Positions 5,597 to 12,871 of a DNA stretch of 28,869 nucleotides are shown here, in pieces. The DNA lies in IMG/VR virus record IMGVR_UViG_3300030060_006569, positions 1 to 28,869 of that record. The stretch is one strand, 5' to 3'. The DNA is from a virus. The position numbers and the translations under genes are program-made. The notes below the pieces were generated by a model. It did not search any database, was not told the origin of the DNA, and was given only the letters and a program-made list of their open reading frames with translations. Numbering within the stretch: position 1 is the stretch's first letter; each line of letters opens with the position of its first letter.

Positions 5597-6269
5597 TTTT
5601 GATTTATCTATAGAAGAAATAATTCAAGAAGCCTATGAAAGATGTGGTATGACAACCACAAGTGGGCATAGTCTTAAATCAGCAAGAACAAGTTTAAATT
5701 TATTATTCGCAGAGTGGGCAAATAGAGGTATTCATCTTTGGAAAGTAGATCTACATGAAAACGCATTAGTTTCAGGACAAGCAGAATATAGTGTAAGTGC
5801 AGGTGTAAGTGATGTTCTTGAGGCTTTTGTGTCATCAACAGCAGCAGGAAGTAACAATGCTAATACACAAGATGTATCTTTAACTAAAATTGATAGATCA
5901 GCTTACGCAGCATTACCAAATAAATTAGCTACAGGACAACCATCACAATATTATGTAGAAAGAGAAACAACTCCAAAAATATATCTTTATCAAGCACCAG
6001 ATTTAAATACTTACACAACATTAAAATATTATGTTATAAAAAGAATTGAAGATGCAGGTTCTTACACAAACGAAGCTGATGTAGTTTTTAGATTTTTACC
6101 ATGTATGGTTGCAGGTTTAGCTTATTATCTTGCAATGAAAAATGCACCTCAATTAGTACAACAAAATAAATTAATTTACGAGGATCAATTGAAAAGAGCT
6201 CTTGACGAAGATGGCCAAAGAGCTTCTACTTTTATTACTCCTCAGTCTTTCTACCCACAAGGAATATAA
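5574..6269 (+). CDS. Head-tail adaptor, P22 gp4-like tail accessory factor
   Basis: 231 residues, with AAAAGGA about 6 bases before the ATG. The N-terminal SIEEIIQEAYERCGM and ARTSLNLLFAEWANRGIHLW form the helical core I associate with P22 gp4-like tail accessory factors, which extend the portal and seal the DNA channel. The C-terminal part has a second helical region (FRFLPCMVAGLAYYLAMKNA) and a tail that would contact the next ring. In marine podoviruses this gene stands where it does here, followed by a conserved protein and an SU10-type adaptor. It is the first gene after a promoter. Assignment is from sequence pattern and gene order. Confidence 0.8.
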   Translation: MATSGTTSFDLSIEEIIQEAYERCGMTTTSGHSLKSARTSLNLLFAEWANRGIHLWKVDLHENALVSGQAEYSVSAGVSDVLEAFVSSTAAGSNNANTQDVSLTKIDRSAYAALPNKLATGQPSQYYVERETTPKIYLYQAPDLNTYTTLKYYVIKRIEDAGSYTNEADVVFRFLPCMVAGLAYYLAMKNAPQLVQQNKLIYEDQLKRALDEDGQRASTFITPQSFYPQGI

Positions 6270-6270
6270 A

Positions 6271-6678
6271 ATGGCTAAATATGCAACAGGTAAAAGATCA
6301 CAATCAATATCTGATAGATCAGGAATGGCTTTTCCGTATACAGAAATGGTTAAAGAGTGGAATGGATCACTAGTGCATATATCAGAATTTGAACCTAAAC
6401 ATCCACAAATTCGTAGAAGACACACAACTGCAGATGCAATTGCTTTACAGAATTCAAGAAATATGAAGTTTCAACAACCTTCAGTAAAATTTTCTAATGA
6501 TGTAACGATATCTGATTCAGGCGGTGCATCGGTTGGTGTAGCAAATTTATCTTTACCAGGAGACTTTGGTTTTATTACACAAGGTACTTCAGCAATGAAA
6601 CCTGCAGATCCATCATTACAAAATAGAAGAAGAGAACTTCTTTCTAATGTAGGTCAAGTGGAGGTTAGTATTTCATAA
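6271..6678 (+). CDS. Conserved neck-region protein, 135 aa
   Basis: The start is placed at ATG 6271 (MAKYATGKRSQSISDRSGM), two bases after the adaptor gene's stop. An upstream in-frame ATG at 6202 would overlap that gene by 68 bases and is unlikely. The motif FPYTEMVKEWNGSLVHISEF and a following EPKHPQ are strongly conserved in marine phages as I recall them. The second half is Ser/Gly/Val-rich and beta-like. The function is not established. Constant placement between two head-tail adaptor genes argues for a neck or tail-connector part. The stop overlaps the next ATG (TAATG). Confidence 0.7.
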   Translation: MAKYATGKRSQSISDRSGMAFPYTEMVKEWNGSLVHISEFEPKHPQIRRRHTTADAIALQNSRNMKFQQPSVKFSNDVTISDSGGASVGVANLSLPGDFGFITQGTSAMKPADPSLQNRRRELLSNVGQVEVSIS

Positions 6679-7340
6679 TGGCAATTACACATTCAGATTT
6701 TTTAACACAAATACGAAACTATACGGAAGTAGGAAGCACTGTATTATCAGATTCTCAAATACAAGAATTTATTAGAAACGTAGAATTAGATATAGCTGGT
6801 AAAGTAGATTATGATGATCTTAGAAAATATTCTAATTCAAATTTTACAGCAGGTAATAGAGCTGTAACTATGCCTTCAGATGTATTAGTTTTAAGATCTA
6901 TTGAAAGATTAGATTCAAGTGGAAATAGATCTTTTTTAGAAAAAAGAGATACAAGTTTTATATCTGAGTTTAATGGCACTGGTGCACAGGGAACACCAAA
7001 ATATTATGCAAATTGGGATGAGTTTAATATTATTGTTGCGCCAACTCCAGCTGCTGCAGATACAATTCAAATTAATTATATTAAAGATCCACCTGAATTT
7101 ACATCTACCAACCAAACTTATTTAGCTAAATATCAAGAGTCTATGTTATTACACGGTGTCTTAACTGAGTGTTTTAGATTTTTAAAAGGCCCCATGGATA
7201 TGTACAACCTATATGAAAAGAAGTACAATGAAGAAGTACAGAATTTTGCCTTACAACAAATGGGTAGAAGAAGACGAGCTGAGTATGACGATGGAGTTCC
7301 AAGAATACAAATTCCTAGTCCTACTCCAAATACAAATTAA
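6678..7340 (+). CDS. Head-tail adaptor, SU10 adaptor-like protein
   Basis: 220 residues. The start MAITHSDFLTQIRNYTE, with SDSQIQEFIRNVELDIAGKV, is the typical helical opening of phage SU10-type adaptor proteins. A beta region (MPSDVLVLRSIERLD, YYANWDEFNIIVAPTPA) and a C-terminal helix (ESMLLHGVLTECFRFLKGP) follow. In SU10-like virions the adaptor forms a dodecameric ring beneath the portal that holds the nozzle and fibres. It is translationally coupled to the preceding gene by TAATG. The C-terminus ends in a basic and proline-containing tail that could contact partner proteins. Family call is from pattern memory. Confidence 0.8.
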   Translation: MAITHSDFLTQIRNYTEVGSTVLSDSQIQEFIRNVELDIAGKVDYDDLRKYSNSNFTAGNRAVTMPSDVLVLRSIERLDSSGNRSFLEKRDTSFISEFNGTGAQGTPKYYANWDEFNIIVAPTPAAADTIQINYIKDPPEFTSTNQTYLAKYQESMLLHGVLTECFRFLKGPMDMYNLYEKKYNEEVQNFALQQMGRRRRAEYDDGVPRIQIPSPTPNTN

Positions 7341-7352
7341 AGGAGGCCAACT

Positions 7353-7796
7353 ATGGCAATAACAACAAACGCAATCTGTGATTCTTTTAAAAAAGAATTA
7401 CTACAAGGAAAGCATGACTTTGATACATCATCTGACACTTATAAGTTAGCGATGTATACAAGTAGTGCTACTTTAGGTAAATCAACTACAAACTATGCAA
7501 CTGCAAACGAAGTTTCATCATCCAACTATTCAGCTGGTGGCGGAACGCTTGTTAACCAAGGTGTAAAAGTTTCATCATCTGTAGCTATTACAGACTTTGC
7601 TGATTTATCTTTTCAAAACGTAACTCTTACTGCAAGAGGAGCACTAATTTACAATACAACAACTGACGGTGGTTCTAACACTACTGATGCTGTTGCTGTA
7701 TTAGATTTCGGTGGAGACAAAACTGCAACTTCGGGAACATTTACAATTCAGTTTCCTGCATTTACAACATCTGCTGCGATCTTAAGATTAGCATAA
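7353..7796 (+). CDS. Conserved virion protein, 147 aa
   Basis: A strong AAAGGAGG site at 7340-7347 precedes ATG 7353. The product starts MAITTNAICDSFKKELLQGK and continues with YKLAMYTSSATL, TANEVSSSNYSAGG, LTARGALIYNT and AVLDFGGDKTATSGTFTIQF. I recognise this as a widespread phage structural protein of all-beta character, found near tail genes in both podoviruses and siphoviruses. Its exact role (tail fibre base, appendage or tail-tip part) is not settled. It has no membrane or signal segment. It sits between the adaptor and a long repeat protein, which fits a tail-appendage role. Confidence 0.75.
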   Translation: MAITTNAICDSFKKELLQGKHDFDTSSDTYKLAMYTSSATLGKSTTNYATANEVSSSNYSAGGGTLVNQGVKVSSSVAITDFADLSFQNVTLTARGALIYNTTTDGGSNTTDAVAVLDFGGDKTATSGTFTIQFPAFTTSAAILRLA

Positions 7797-7813
7797 ATTA
7801 AAGGAGGAGCCTT

Positions 7814-8794
7814 GTGGCTGATATTACAGTTTTAGTACAGTCGCCAGGCTCTGAATATTGGGGTCAATCTACTTGGGGTTCAAATGATTGGGGTGGATCA
7901 GGACTCTCATTAACATCATCAATTGGTTCTGAATCAGTTTCAGCAGACGCTAATGTAAGTGTTTCAGGAATATCATTATCATCAAGTATTGGCACTTCAA
8001 TCGGAGGAACTTCAGCTTTAGTCGATTCTGGGGTAGTTACTATGTCAATAGGTGTAGGAAGCACCATTGTTGGTATAGGAGTTCCAGTTACCGGTATTTC
8101 AACAACATCAAGTATAGGAACCGCTACAGTAGACGAAACTATTTTGACAGGAGAAGGTTGGGGTAGAGGTGAATGGGGTGAGTTTGCTTGGGGTGATAAT
8201 TTTTCTGTTCTAGCAACAGGACAATCTTTAACATCCTCTATTGGTAATGAAACAGCGTTCACAGACGTAACAGTTGCTGTTAGTGGTTCACAAGCCAGCT
8301 TTACTCAAGGTAGCTTCTCACTTCAAATTGATGGAGATATAATTGTTTTAGCTGCAGAAGATCAATTAGATTTTACTATAGGCTCTAGTTCTTTATCAGC
8401 AGATGCAAACGTTACAGTTTCAGGAACTTCTTTAACATCTTCTCAAGGCACAGCAGTTGGAGGATTAAAAACTCCTGTTGATGTCAGTGGTATTTCTATG
8501 ACCATGACACAAGGAAATATTACTTTAATACAAACCACTAATGAATCAGTAACTGGATTGTCTGCAACAATGACGCTTGGCCAACATGCTGAAATACCAG
8601 GTCAAATGGTAGGAGTTTCAGGACTTTCAATGACTTCAGCTCTAGGAGAGGAAGGTCCAATAACAGGAAATGCAGCAGTAACACTTACAGGCGTAGAATT
8701 GACATCATCAACTAGAAGTCCTAATATCACTGCATGGTCTGAAATAGACTTAGGTGTAACAAATACTTGGACCCCTGTTGATTTGGCTGCGTGA
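7814..8794 (+). CDS. Repeat-rich tail appendage protein (GTG start)
   Basis: 326 residues, read from GTG 7814 with AAAGGAGG at 7800-7807, an excellent site that decides the start. Two Trp/Gly-rich patches (YWGQSTWGSNDWGG at 15-28 and WGRGEWGEFAWGD near 116-129) flank or interrupt about twelve repeats of roughly 22 residues, each beginning G-x-S-x-T-x-S-x-G. Charged residues are rare. This looks like a beta-solenoid or fibre shaft, and the GW-rich modules recur in marine-phage virion proteins. The C-terminal TNTWTPVDLAA ends the chain. The role as a fibre or appendage is inferred from repeats and neighbours. Confidence 0.7.
   Translation: MADITVLVQSPGSEYWGQSTWGSNDWGGSGLSLTSSIGSESVSADANVSVSGISLSSSIGTSIGGTSALVDSGVVTMSIGVGSTIVGIGVPVTGISTTSSIGTATVDETILTGEGWGRGEWGEFAWGDNFSVLATGQSLTSSIGNETAFTDVTVAVSGSQASFTQGSFSLQIDGDIIVLAAEDQLDFTIGSSSLSADANVTVSGTSLTSSQGTAVGGLKTPVDVSGISMTMTQGNITLIQTTNESVTGLSATMTLGQHAEIPGQMVGVSGLSMTSALGEEGPITGNAAVTLTGVELTSSTRSPNITAWSEIDLGVTNTWTPVDLAA
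7901..8755 (+). repeat. About twelve degenerate 22-residue coding repeats
   Basis: Copies begin GLSLTSSIG, GISLSSSIG, GVVTMSIG, GISTTSSIG, GQSLTSSIG, GSQASFTQG, GTSLTSSQG, GISMTMTQG, GLSATMTLG, GLSMTSALG and GVELTSS. The unit is 21-23 residues and the ADANV(S/T)VS tail appears in two copies. A Trp-rich insert sits after the fourth copy. DNA identity between copies is low, so this is an old, diverged array. Confidence 0.75.
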
Positions 8795-8806
8795 TTAATG
8801 TAAAAT
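8778..8806 (+). promoter_or_regulatory. Sigma70-like promoter at the end of the repeat gene
   Basis: TTGATT (8778-8783), a 17-bp spacer and TAAAAT (8801-8806) preceded by TG. The -35 lies inside the last codons of the upstream gene. Expected start is near 8813, about 19 bases before ATG 8832, with AGGAG in the leader. Confidence 0.6.
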
Positions 8807-8831
8807 GAAAATTATTTAGGAGATAAAATTT

Positions 8832-9530
8832 ATGGCATCAAGTTATTCAAGTGACCTAAAATTAGAATTAATGGTAACCGGTGAAAATGCCGGTACATGG
8901 GGTGATAAAACTAATACTAATCTTAATTTAGTACAACAATCAGTTGCTGGTTATCAAGCAATTGATGTGGCCTCTTCAGATGTTGCTTTAGCGATGACTG
9001 ATGGAACAATTTCAAACGCTAGAAATGCAACATTAAAATTTACTGGAACTTTGGCAGCAAATAGAACTGTTACAATACCAAATAGCATTGAAAAAGTGTT
9101 TAACGTAGTTGATGGAACTGATCATGCAGGATACACATTAACTTTTAAAACAGTAAGTGGAACTGGGGTATTACTTTGTGAAGGAAACTGTTACGTTGTT
9201 TACTCTGATGGAACTAATATTGTAAAAGCAAATGAATATAGAAAATGGAGAACCGTTACGGCATCTGAAACAATTCAAGCAGGCGCAAAACTTTTTGTAG
9301 ATACAAATGGTGGTGCAGTAACAATAACACTTCCTGCTTCACCAGCAGATGGTGATGAAGTTCATTTTATAGATTCAAGATACACTTTTGATTCCAACGC
9401 ATTGACTGTAGGAAGAAACAGTTCTAAAATAGCAAATGCAACATCAGATTTAGTTGTTAATACTGAAGGAGCTGGATTTGGATTAGTTTACTCAGGTTCA
9501 AATGTTGGCTGGACTTACATGGAGAAATAG
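8832..9530 (+). CDS. Marine-phage tail fibre-type protein
   Basis: 232 residues starting MASSYSSDLKLELMVTGENA, then GTWGDKTNTNLNLVQQSVAG. This N-terminus is common in marine phage tail-region proteins and probably forms the virion attachment part. The rest is beta-rich with repeated YSDGTNIV and TITLPASPADGD motifs typical of fibre shafts and tips. There are no membrane segments. The gene has its own promoter and an AGGAG site, suggesting it can be expressed separately from the head-tail genes. Receptor contact is possible but not shown. Confidence 0.75.
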   Translation: MASSYSSDLKLELMVTGENAGTWGDKTNTNLNLVQQSVAGYQAIDVASSDVALAMTDGTISNARNATLKFTGTLAANRTVTIPNSIEKVFNVVDGTDHAGYTLTFKTVSGTGVLLCEGNCYVVYSDGTNIVKANEYRKWRTVTASETIQAGAKLFVDTNGGAVTITLPASPADGDEVHFIDSRYTFDSNALTVGRNSSKIANATSDLVVNTEGAGFGLVYSGSNVGWTYMEK

Positions 9531-9533
9531 AAT

Positions 9534-10100
9534 ATGTCAAATTACGAAGCAACAAGATACGATTTTACAGGAGCAAACCTTACAAATATTGAAGGTATAC
9601 CAACAGCAACTATTGTACCATGGAGTTCTTCATCAGTGCCAACTGGTTTTTTAGAGTGTAACGGAGCAGCAGTCTCAAGATCAACTTACTCTGCACTATT
9701 TGCAATTGTAGGAACAACTTATGGAGCTGGAGATGGTGCGTCTACTTTTTTAGTACCTGATTTACAAAATAAAGTAGCTGTTTCAAAATCTAACAACAAA
9801 GCTTTAGCATCGACTGGTGGAGCTGACACAGTTCAATCAACTGGAAATGTTGGTGGTTCAACAGCTAACGCAACTTTATCAACAGCTCAACTTGCAGAAC
9901 ACGCTCACTCAGGTGCTCCTTCAGGTACAACTCAAACACAGCCTTTAGCTGTACAACCAGGAATTTTAACAGGTAGCACAAACACAGGAAATGCAGGATC
10001 AGGTTCAGGTCACTCTCATAATATGAGTGCTACTTTTACTGGAGATTCAACATCTGTTTTGCAACCTTATTTAACATTAATTTATATTATTAAAACGTAG
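9534..10100 (+). CDS. Tail-collar domain fibre protein
   Basis: 188 residues with a clear phage tail-collar domain: IVPWSSSSVPTGFLECNGAA, VSRSTYSALFAIVGTTYGAG and ASTFLVPDLQNKVAVS. A Gly/Ser/Ala-rich region with AEHAHSG and SGHSHNM histidine motifs follows, then the typical LQPYLTLIYIIKT end. His pairs of this type bind metal in some tail fibres (T4 short tail fibre gp12 is an example of the general principle). Collar-domain proteins act at host adsorption. GGAG (9521-9524) lies 9 bases before ATG 9534, overlapping the end of the previous gene. Confidence 0.9.
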   Translation: MSNYEATRYDFTGANLTNIEGIPTATIVPWSSSSVPTGFLECNGAAVSRSTYSALFAIVGTTYGAGDGASTFLVPDLQNKVAVSKSNNKALASTGGADTVQSTGNVGGSTANATLSTAQLAEHAHSGAPSGTTQTQPLAVQPGILTGSTNTGNAGSGSGHSHNMSATFTGDSTSVLQPYLTLIYIIKT

Positions 10101-10108
10101 GAGAAATT

Positions 10109-10519
10109 ATGGCAACTAACTCAGACTGGACAGTAGTATTTGATGACAAGAAGATCATTAAACAAAAAGGTGATGGTGCTGGAGCTTATACTATAACAGG
10201 TCAAGATTCTTTTTGGAGTGATTCTAAATGGTCTAATATTTGGGCAATTCAGTATGTTGCTGATAATGAAGACCACAATGATACTGTAGAACATAGAGAT
10301 ACTACACCTCATAGCACATGGACGGCAGCTAACTTAGGAAGTTTTCAAGATCAATTTATTGTGAAATGGGATGCAGCTCATTTATCTCAATTGCAAGCTG
10401 ATTGGGATGCGGATGTTATCATTACATATAATGAAGAAGATGGAACTGTTGCTACTACTGAAAGTGAAGCCGATCAGATAACTAGAAAAGGCGCAAGACC
10501 TACTTCTTATTCTTCATAA
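10109..10519 (+). CDS. Conserved marine-phage protein, 136 aa
   Basis: AGGAG at 10100-10104 precedes ATG 10109. The chain (MATNSDWTVVFDDKKIIKQK, WAIQYVADNEDHNDTVEHRD, GSFQDQFIVKWDAAH) is acidic, with many Trp, Asp and His residues and a Thr/Glu-rich end. I recall it as a protein following collar-domain fibres in marine phages, perhaps a fibre chaperone or small virion part. No function is known to me. The stop codon directly abuts the stop of the oppositely oriented dioxygenase gene with no space for a terminator. Confidence 0.6.
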   Translation: MATNSDWTVVFDDKKIIKQKGDGAGAYTITGQDSFWSDSKWSNIWAIQYVADNEDHNDTVEHRDTTPHSTWTAANLGSFQDQFIVKWDAAHLSQLQADWDADVIITYNEEDGTVATTESEADQITRKGARPTSYSS

Positions 10520-11110
10520 TTATCTCAACATCATCCAAGAAGTTAAAATGTATTTTTCTCCTGATAGTGGGGGATTTCCTCGATGTACATATGGAAATGC
10601 AGCGGGCCAGATAACTATTCTACCTGTCTTAGGTCTAACTCTTTTTGAAAAATGGAGAAACTCTGTTTCTCCTCCATCTTTAACATCATTTAAATATATA
10701 GTGAATACAAAAGCTCGAGGTTCATTATCAAATCCCTTTCCATGTTCGATATGCCAAACATGATATCCTTCTGTAGGTAAAGTTTTTTGAATTTTTAAAC
10801 AAGTGAAATGAAAAGGAACTCCGTAAGCATCATTAGCTCCAACATTTTTAACATAATGATTCCAAGCTAAATCAAAATTTACCATCATAGATTTTAAATC
10901 TTCCCACCAAACATTCAAATTATTTCCAAAAGCAAAAAATTGTTGATCTTGTTTTTGTAGTATTGATGAGTTTTCTGCACTCATTCTATTTATTGTATTG
11001 TTAAATTTATTTTGATTTTCATATAATTGAATTGCTTTATTACATTCTTGTTCAGTAATGTAATTGTCATAAACTCCGATAAAATTATTTATACTAACTG
11101 TTTTTTCCAT
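10520..11110 (-). CDS. 2OG-Fe(II) dioxygenase with HxE iron site
   Basis: 196 residues of the prolyl-4-hydroxylase-like group. These enzymes use 2-oxoglutarate, O2 and Fe(II) to hydroxylate a substrate. The iron ligands appear as His120-x-Glu122 (WHIEHG) and His176 (VHRG), with Lys186 as the likely 2OG-binding residue. The core IYLNDVKDGGETEF strand pair is typical. Glu in place of the usual Asp occurs in some active members such as clavaminate synthase. It is the last gene of a four-gene minus-strand cluster, one base after the stop of its upstream neighbour and without a Shine-Dalgarno. Local GC (about 47% at 10561-10620) is far higher than in the other three. The substrate is unknown. Confidence 0.85.
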   Translation of the reverse strand: MEKTVSINNFIGVYDNYITEQECNKAIQLYENQNKFNNTINRMSAENSSILQKQDQQFFAFGNNLNVWWEDLKSMMVNFDLAWNHYVKNVGANDAYGVPFHFTCLKIQKTLPTEGYHVWHIEHGKGFDNEPRAFVFTIYLNDVKDGGETEFLHFSKRVRPKTGRIVIWPAAFPYVHRGNPPLSGEKYILTSWMMLR

Positions 11111-11111
11111 T

Positions 11112-11681
11112 TTATAATATTAAATTAAAAGACATTGATATTCTATTTTTTGTTTTATTTAAATTACATTCTACAAAATGACTCAAATAACTTGGAAAAA
11201 TTAAAATTAAACCTGGCTCTCCTTTAAAAGACCACGATGTAGATGTAAAAATATTATTTACTAATATACAGGGTGACTGTAACATCCAAAATGATGATAT
11301 TAATTTGTCTGCAGGATTTTCAAACACAATATTTCCTGAGTTTTTTGGAACTTGTAGATAATAAACTCCAGAAAAAATACCACCATGTATGTGACTTCTA
11401 TTATAGTCTTTGTAATTATTTATATTAGCCCAAATATTTCCCACTCTAAGTTTGTTTTTAATATTTATAGAATTAGCATACTCAAAAGCTGACCTTTCAA
11501 TGGAATTAATTAAAGGTAAAATTATTTTATTTTTTGTATTTAAATTTTCTGATTGCCAGCCAGTATTACTAAATTGATTACCTTTATTGTTTTTTTTAAG
11601 TTTTAATATGTATTTGATAATAGATTTTTCATCTTGTTTTAATTTATTTGTATAAATTCTAGTAGCAAAAATATCTATCAT
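11112..11681 (-). CDS. 2OG-Fe(II) dioxygenase, PF13759-like
   Basis: 189 residues. The pattern SHIHGGIFSGVYYLQVPK, then GNIVFENP, FPSYLSHFVE and RISMSFNLIL is that of the putative 2OG-Fe(II) oxygenase group PF13759 (2OG-FeII_Oxy_5). Likely ligands are His97/His99 and His168, with Arg180 for 2OG. The N-terminus (IDIFATRIY) also fits the family, whose members start with an 'F.T.I' strand. GC is about 17-20% in places and Lys, Asn and Ile dominate. No Shine-Dalgarno is visible, and the gene lies 3 bases after its upstream neighbour's stop. Function in phages is unknown. Confidence 0.85.
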   Translation of the reverse strand: MIDIFATRIYTNKLKQDEKSIIKYILKLKKNNKGNQFSNTGWQSENLNTKNKIILPLINSIERSAFEYANSINIKNKLRVGNIWANINNYKDYNRSHIHGGIFSGVYYLQVPKNSGNIVFENPADKLISSFWMLQSPCILVNNIFTSTSWSFKGEPGLILIFPSYLSHFVECNLNKTKNRISMSFNLIL

Positions 11682-11684
11682 TTA

Positions 11685-12278
11685 TTAATTTTTTGAATTT
11701 AAAAAACAATTAATTGTATATCTTGTTCCTTTTTTAATAGGCTCAGTGCCATGAATCCAAATGGGTTCAGCTGGAAATATTATAGCATCTCCAGTATTGA
11801 AAGAGTGTTTTATTTTACCATCAAAAAATCTAAATTCTCCGCCTATATAATTAGAATTTAAATTTAAACTACACGATGCTCTAGTAGAAGTATTTACATC
11901 TGTATGATCTTTAATAAATTCACCTTTTTCATATTTTAATAATCTTATTGTGTTTGTTGTGCATATGCATGTGCTGTCATAGGTTTTGCAGACAGTTTTT
12001 TGTATATAAGCAACATATTTATTAATCATTATCTCAATATATTTAAATGCAAGATCTGCAGCTTTTTTAATATCATTATTTAAATTATAAAGATTTGATA
12101 AAGGTAAACATTTATAATTATCTTTTTCTTCTGTTTTAGATTTATTTTTGTAACTTAATTCTGGCACAGATAAATTTTTATATTTTTCAAACGTATCTAT
12201 GAAAAATTTACAATCTTTTTCAGATACCAAACTATTTTCTCTCAATATTAAATCTGATATTTTTGTATTTAAATTCAT
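11685..12278 (-). CDS. 2OG-Fe(II) dioxygenase, prolyl hydroxylase-like
   Basis: 197 residues. The catalytic half begins NTIRLLKYEKGEFIKDHTD, giving the His125-x-Asp127 pair. GGEFRFFDG and GDAIIFPAEPIWIHGTEPI supply His176, and KKGTRYTINCFL supplies Arg186 for 2OG. This is the complete HxD...H...R set of an active enzyme. The first half is helical and AT-biased (Lys/Asn-rich) with several Cys. The start overlaps the upstream gene by ATGA (12275-12278), so the two are probably translated together. No Shine-Dalgarno is seen. The target may be a protein side chain or small molecule and cannot be told from sequence. Confidence 0.88.
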   Translation of the reverse strand: MNLNTKISDLILRENSLVSEKDCKFFIDTFEKYKNLSVPELSYKNKSKTEEKDNYKCLPLSNLYNLNNDIKKAADLAFKYIEIMINKYVAYIQKTVCKTYDSTCICTTNTIRLLKYEKGEFIKDHTDVNTSTRASCSLNLNSNYIGGEFRFFDGKIKHSFNTGDAIIFPAEPIWIHGTEPIKKGTRYTINCFLNSKN

Positions 12279-12781
12279 TTTGTTTTACTTTTATAAAAAA
12301 TATTTAAAGTGTATCTTGCCGAACTAGGTCCTAAAGCTTGTAAATCGCTATGTACTATATCAGCACCATTAAAAAATAAAGCTCTGTTTTTAACAAAACC
12401 TATGTAAGTATTTAAATTATTTTCATAATAAAATCCTGTACCGTTATATGTAATTTCTTCCCCTTTCAAATATACTATACAATTATAATTTGTATTTTTA
12501 TTATCTAAATGTGAAAATACTTTTTCTTTATTATGTCTAACATCAAACCTACAGACTACTATTTCTAAATCTTCATTTGAAAAAAATTGTTTTTTAATTT
12601 TATCAAACAACCATTTATTTTGTTTGTTAGGTATAAATGGATGAGAAGCAGCATAATTACCAGCTTTATTTATATTAGGTAAGAAGTAAATTTTATCTAA
12701 ATTGTTATATAAAATGTCGTATTCTTTCTTTGTAAAAAAATTATCTTTAATTTGAATATTTAATGCTGTATTATTCATCAT
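12275..12781 (-). CDS. 2OG-Fe(II) dioxygenase, DUF6445-like
   Basis: 168 residues, first gene of the minus-strand operon. Visible sites are SHLDNK (His91-x-Asp93), NGTGFYYENN (a GTGFY strand typical of DUF6445-like members), NGADIVHSD (His144) and ARYTLNIFY (Arg156). The full catalytic set is present although the protein is short. There are two adjacent Met codons (12781 and 12778). A TTGAAA/TATAGT promoter just upstream predicts a transcript starting only a few bases before them, and there is no Shine-Dalgarno, so initiation is nearly leaderless. The family call is weaker than the 2OG-fold call. Confidence 0.78.
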   Translation of the reverse strand: MMNNTALNIQIKDNFFTKKEYDILYNNLDKIYFLPNINKAGNYAASHPFIPNKQNKWLFDKIKKQFFSNEDLEIVVCRFDVRHNKEKVFSHLDNKNTNYNCIVYLKGEEITYNGTGFYYENNLNTYIGFVKNRALFFNGADIVHSDLQALGPSSARYTLNIFYKSKTK

Positions 12782-12792
12782 TATTTTTGACC

Positions 12793-12820
12793 ACTATACG
12801 CAACAAAATTTATATTTCAA
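12793..12820 (-). promoter_or_regulatory. Reverse sigma70-like promoter for the dioxygenase operon
   Basis: On the minus strand TTGAAA (12820-12815), a 16-bp spacer and TATAGT (12798-12793), each 5 of 6 matches to consensus. The expected start is near 12787-12785, only about 4-6 bases before the first ATG at 12781. Confidence 0.7.
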
Positions 12821-12837
12821 GCGATGAAAGGTGATGG

Positions 12838-12866
12838 TTTAGAACTTAAAAAAATTAGTGTATAAT
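12838..12866 (+). promoter_or_regulatory. Forward sigma70-like promoter giving a probably leaderless mRNA
   Basis: TTTAGA (12838-12843), a 17-bp spacer and a perfect TATAAT (12861-12866) preceded by TG. The start is expected at 12872-12873, which coincides with the ATG of the nozzle gene. No Shine-Dalgarno lies upstream of that ATG. Confidence 0.75.
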
Positions 12867-12871
12867 GCAGT

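Noticed and set aside
6202-6270. Upstream start (ATG 6202) for the neck protein gene
   Set aside because: It would overlap the adaptor gene by 68 bases and add a Leu/Ser string. The conserved N-terminus MAKYATGK starts at 6271.
7864-8262. 132-residue minus-strand ORF inside the repeat gene
   Set aside because: It is the reverse shadow of the repeat protein gene, Pro/Ile/Val-rich because of the antisense of Gly/Ser codons, with no ribosome-binding site.
7901-8755. Repeats as CRISPR array or DNA-level tandem repeat
   Set aside because: The periodicity is only at protein level. DNA copies are strongly diverged and within one open frame.
8832-10100. Diversity-generating retroelement target in the fibre genes
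   Set aside because: No reverse transcriptase, template repeat or adenine-biased variable tail is visible in the window.
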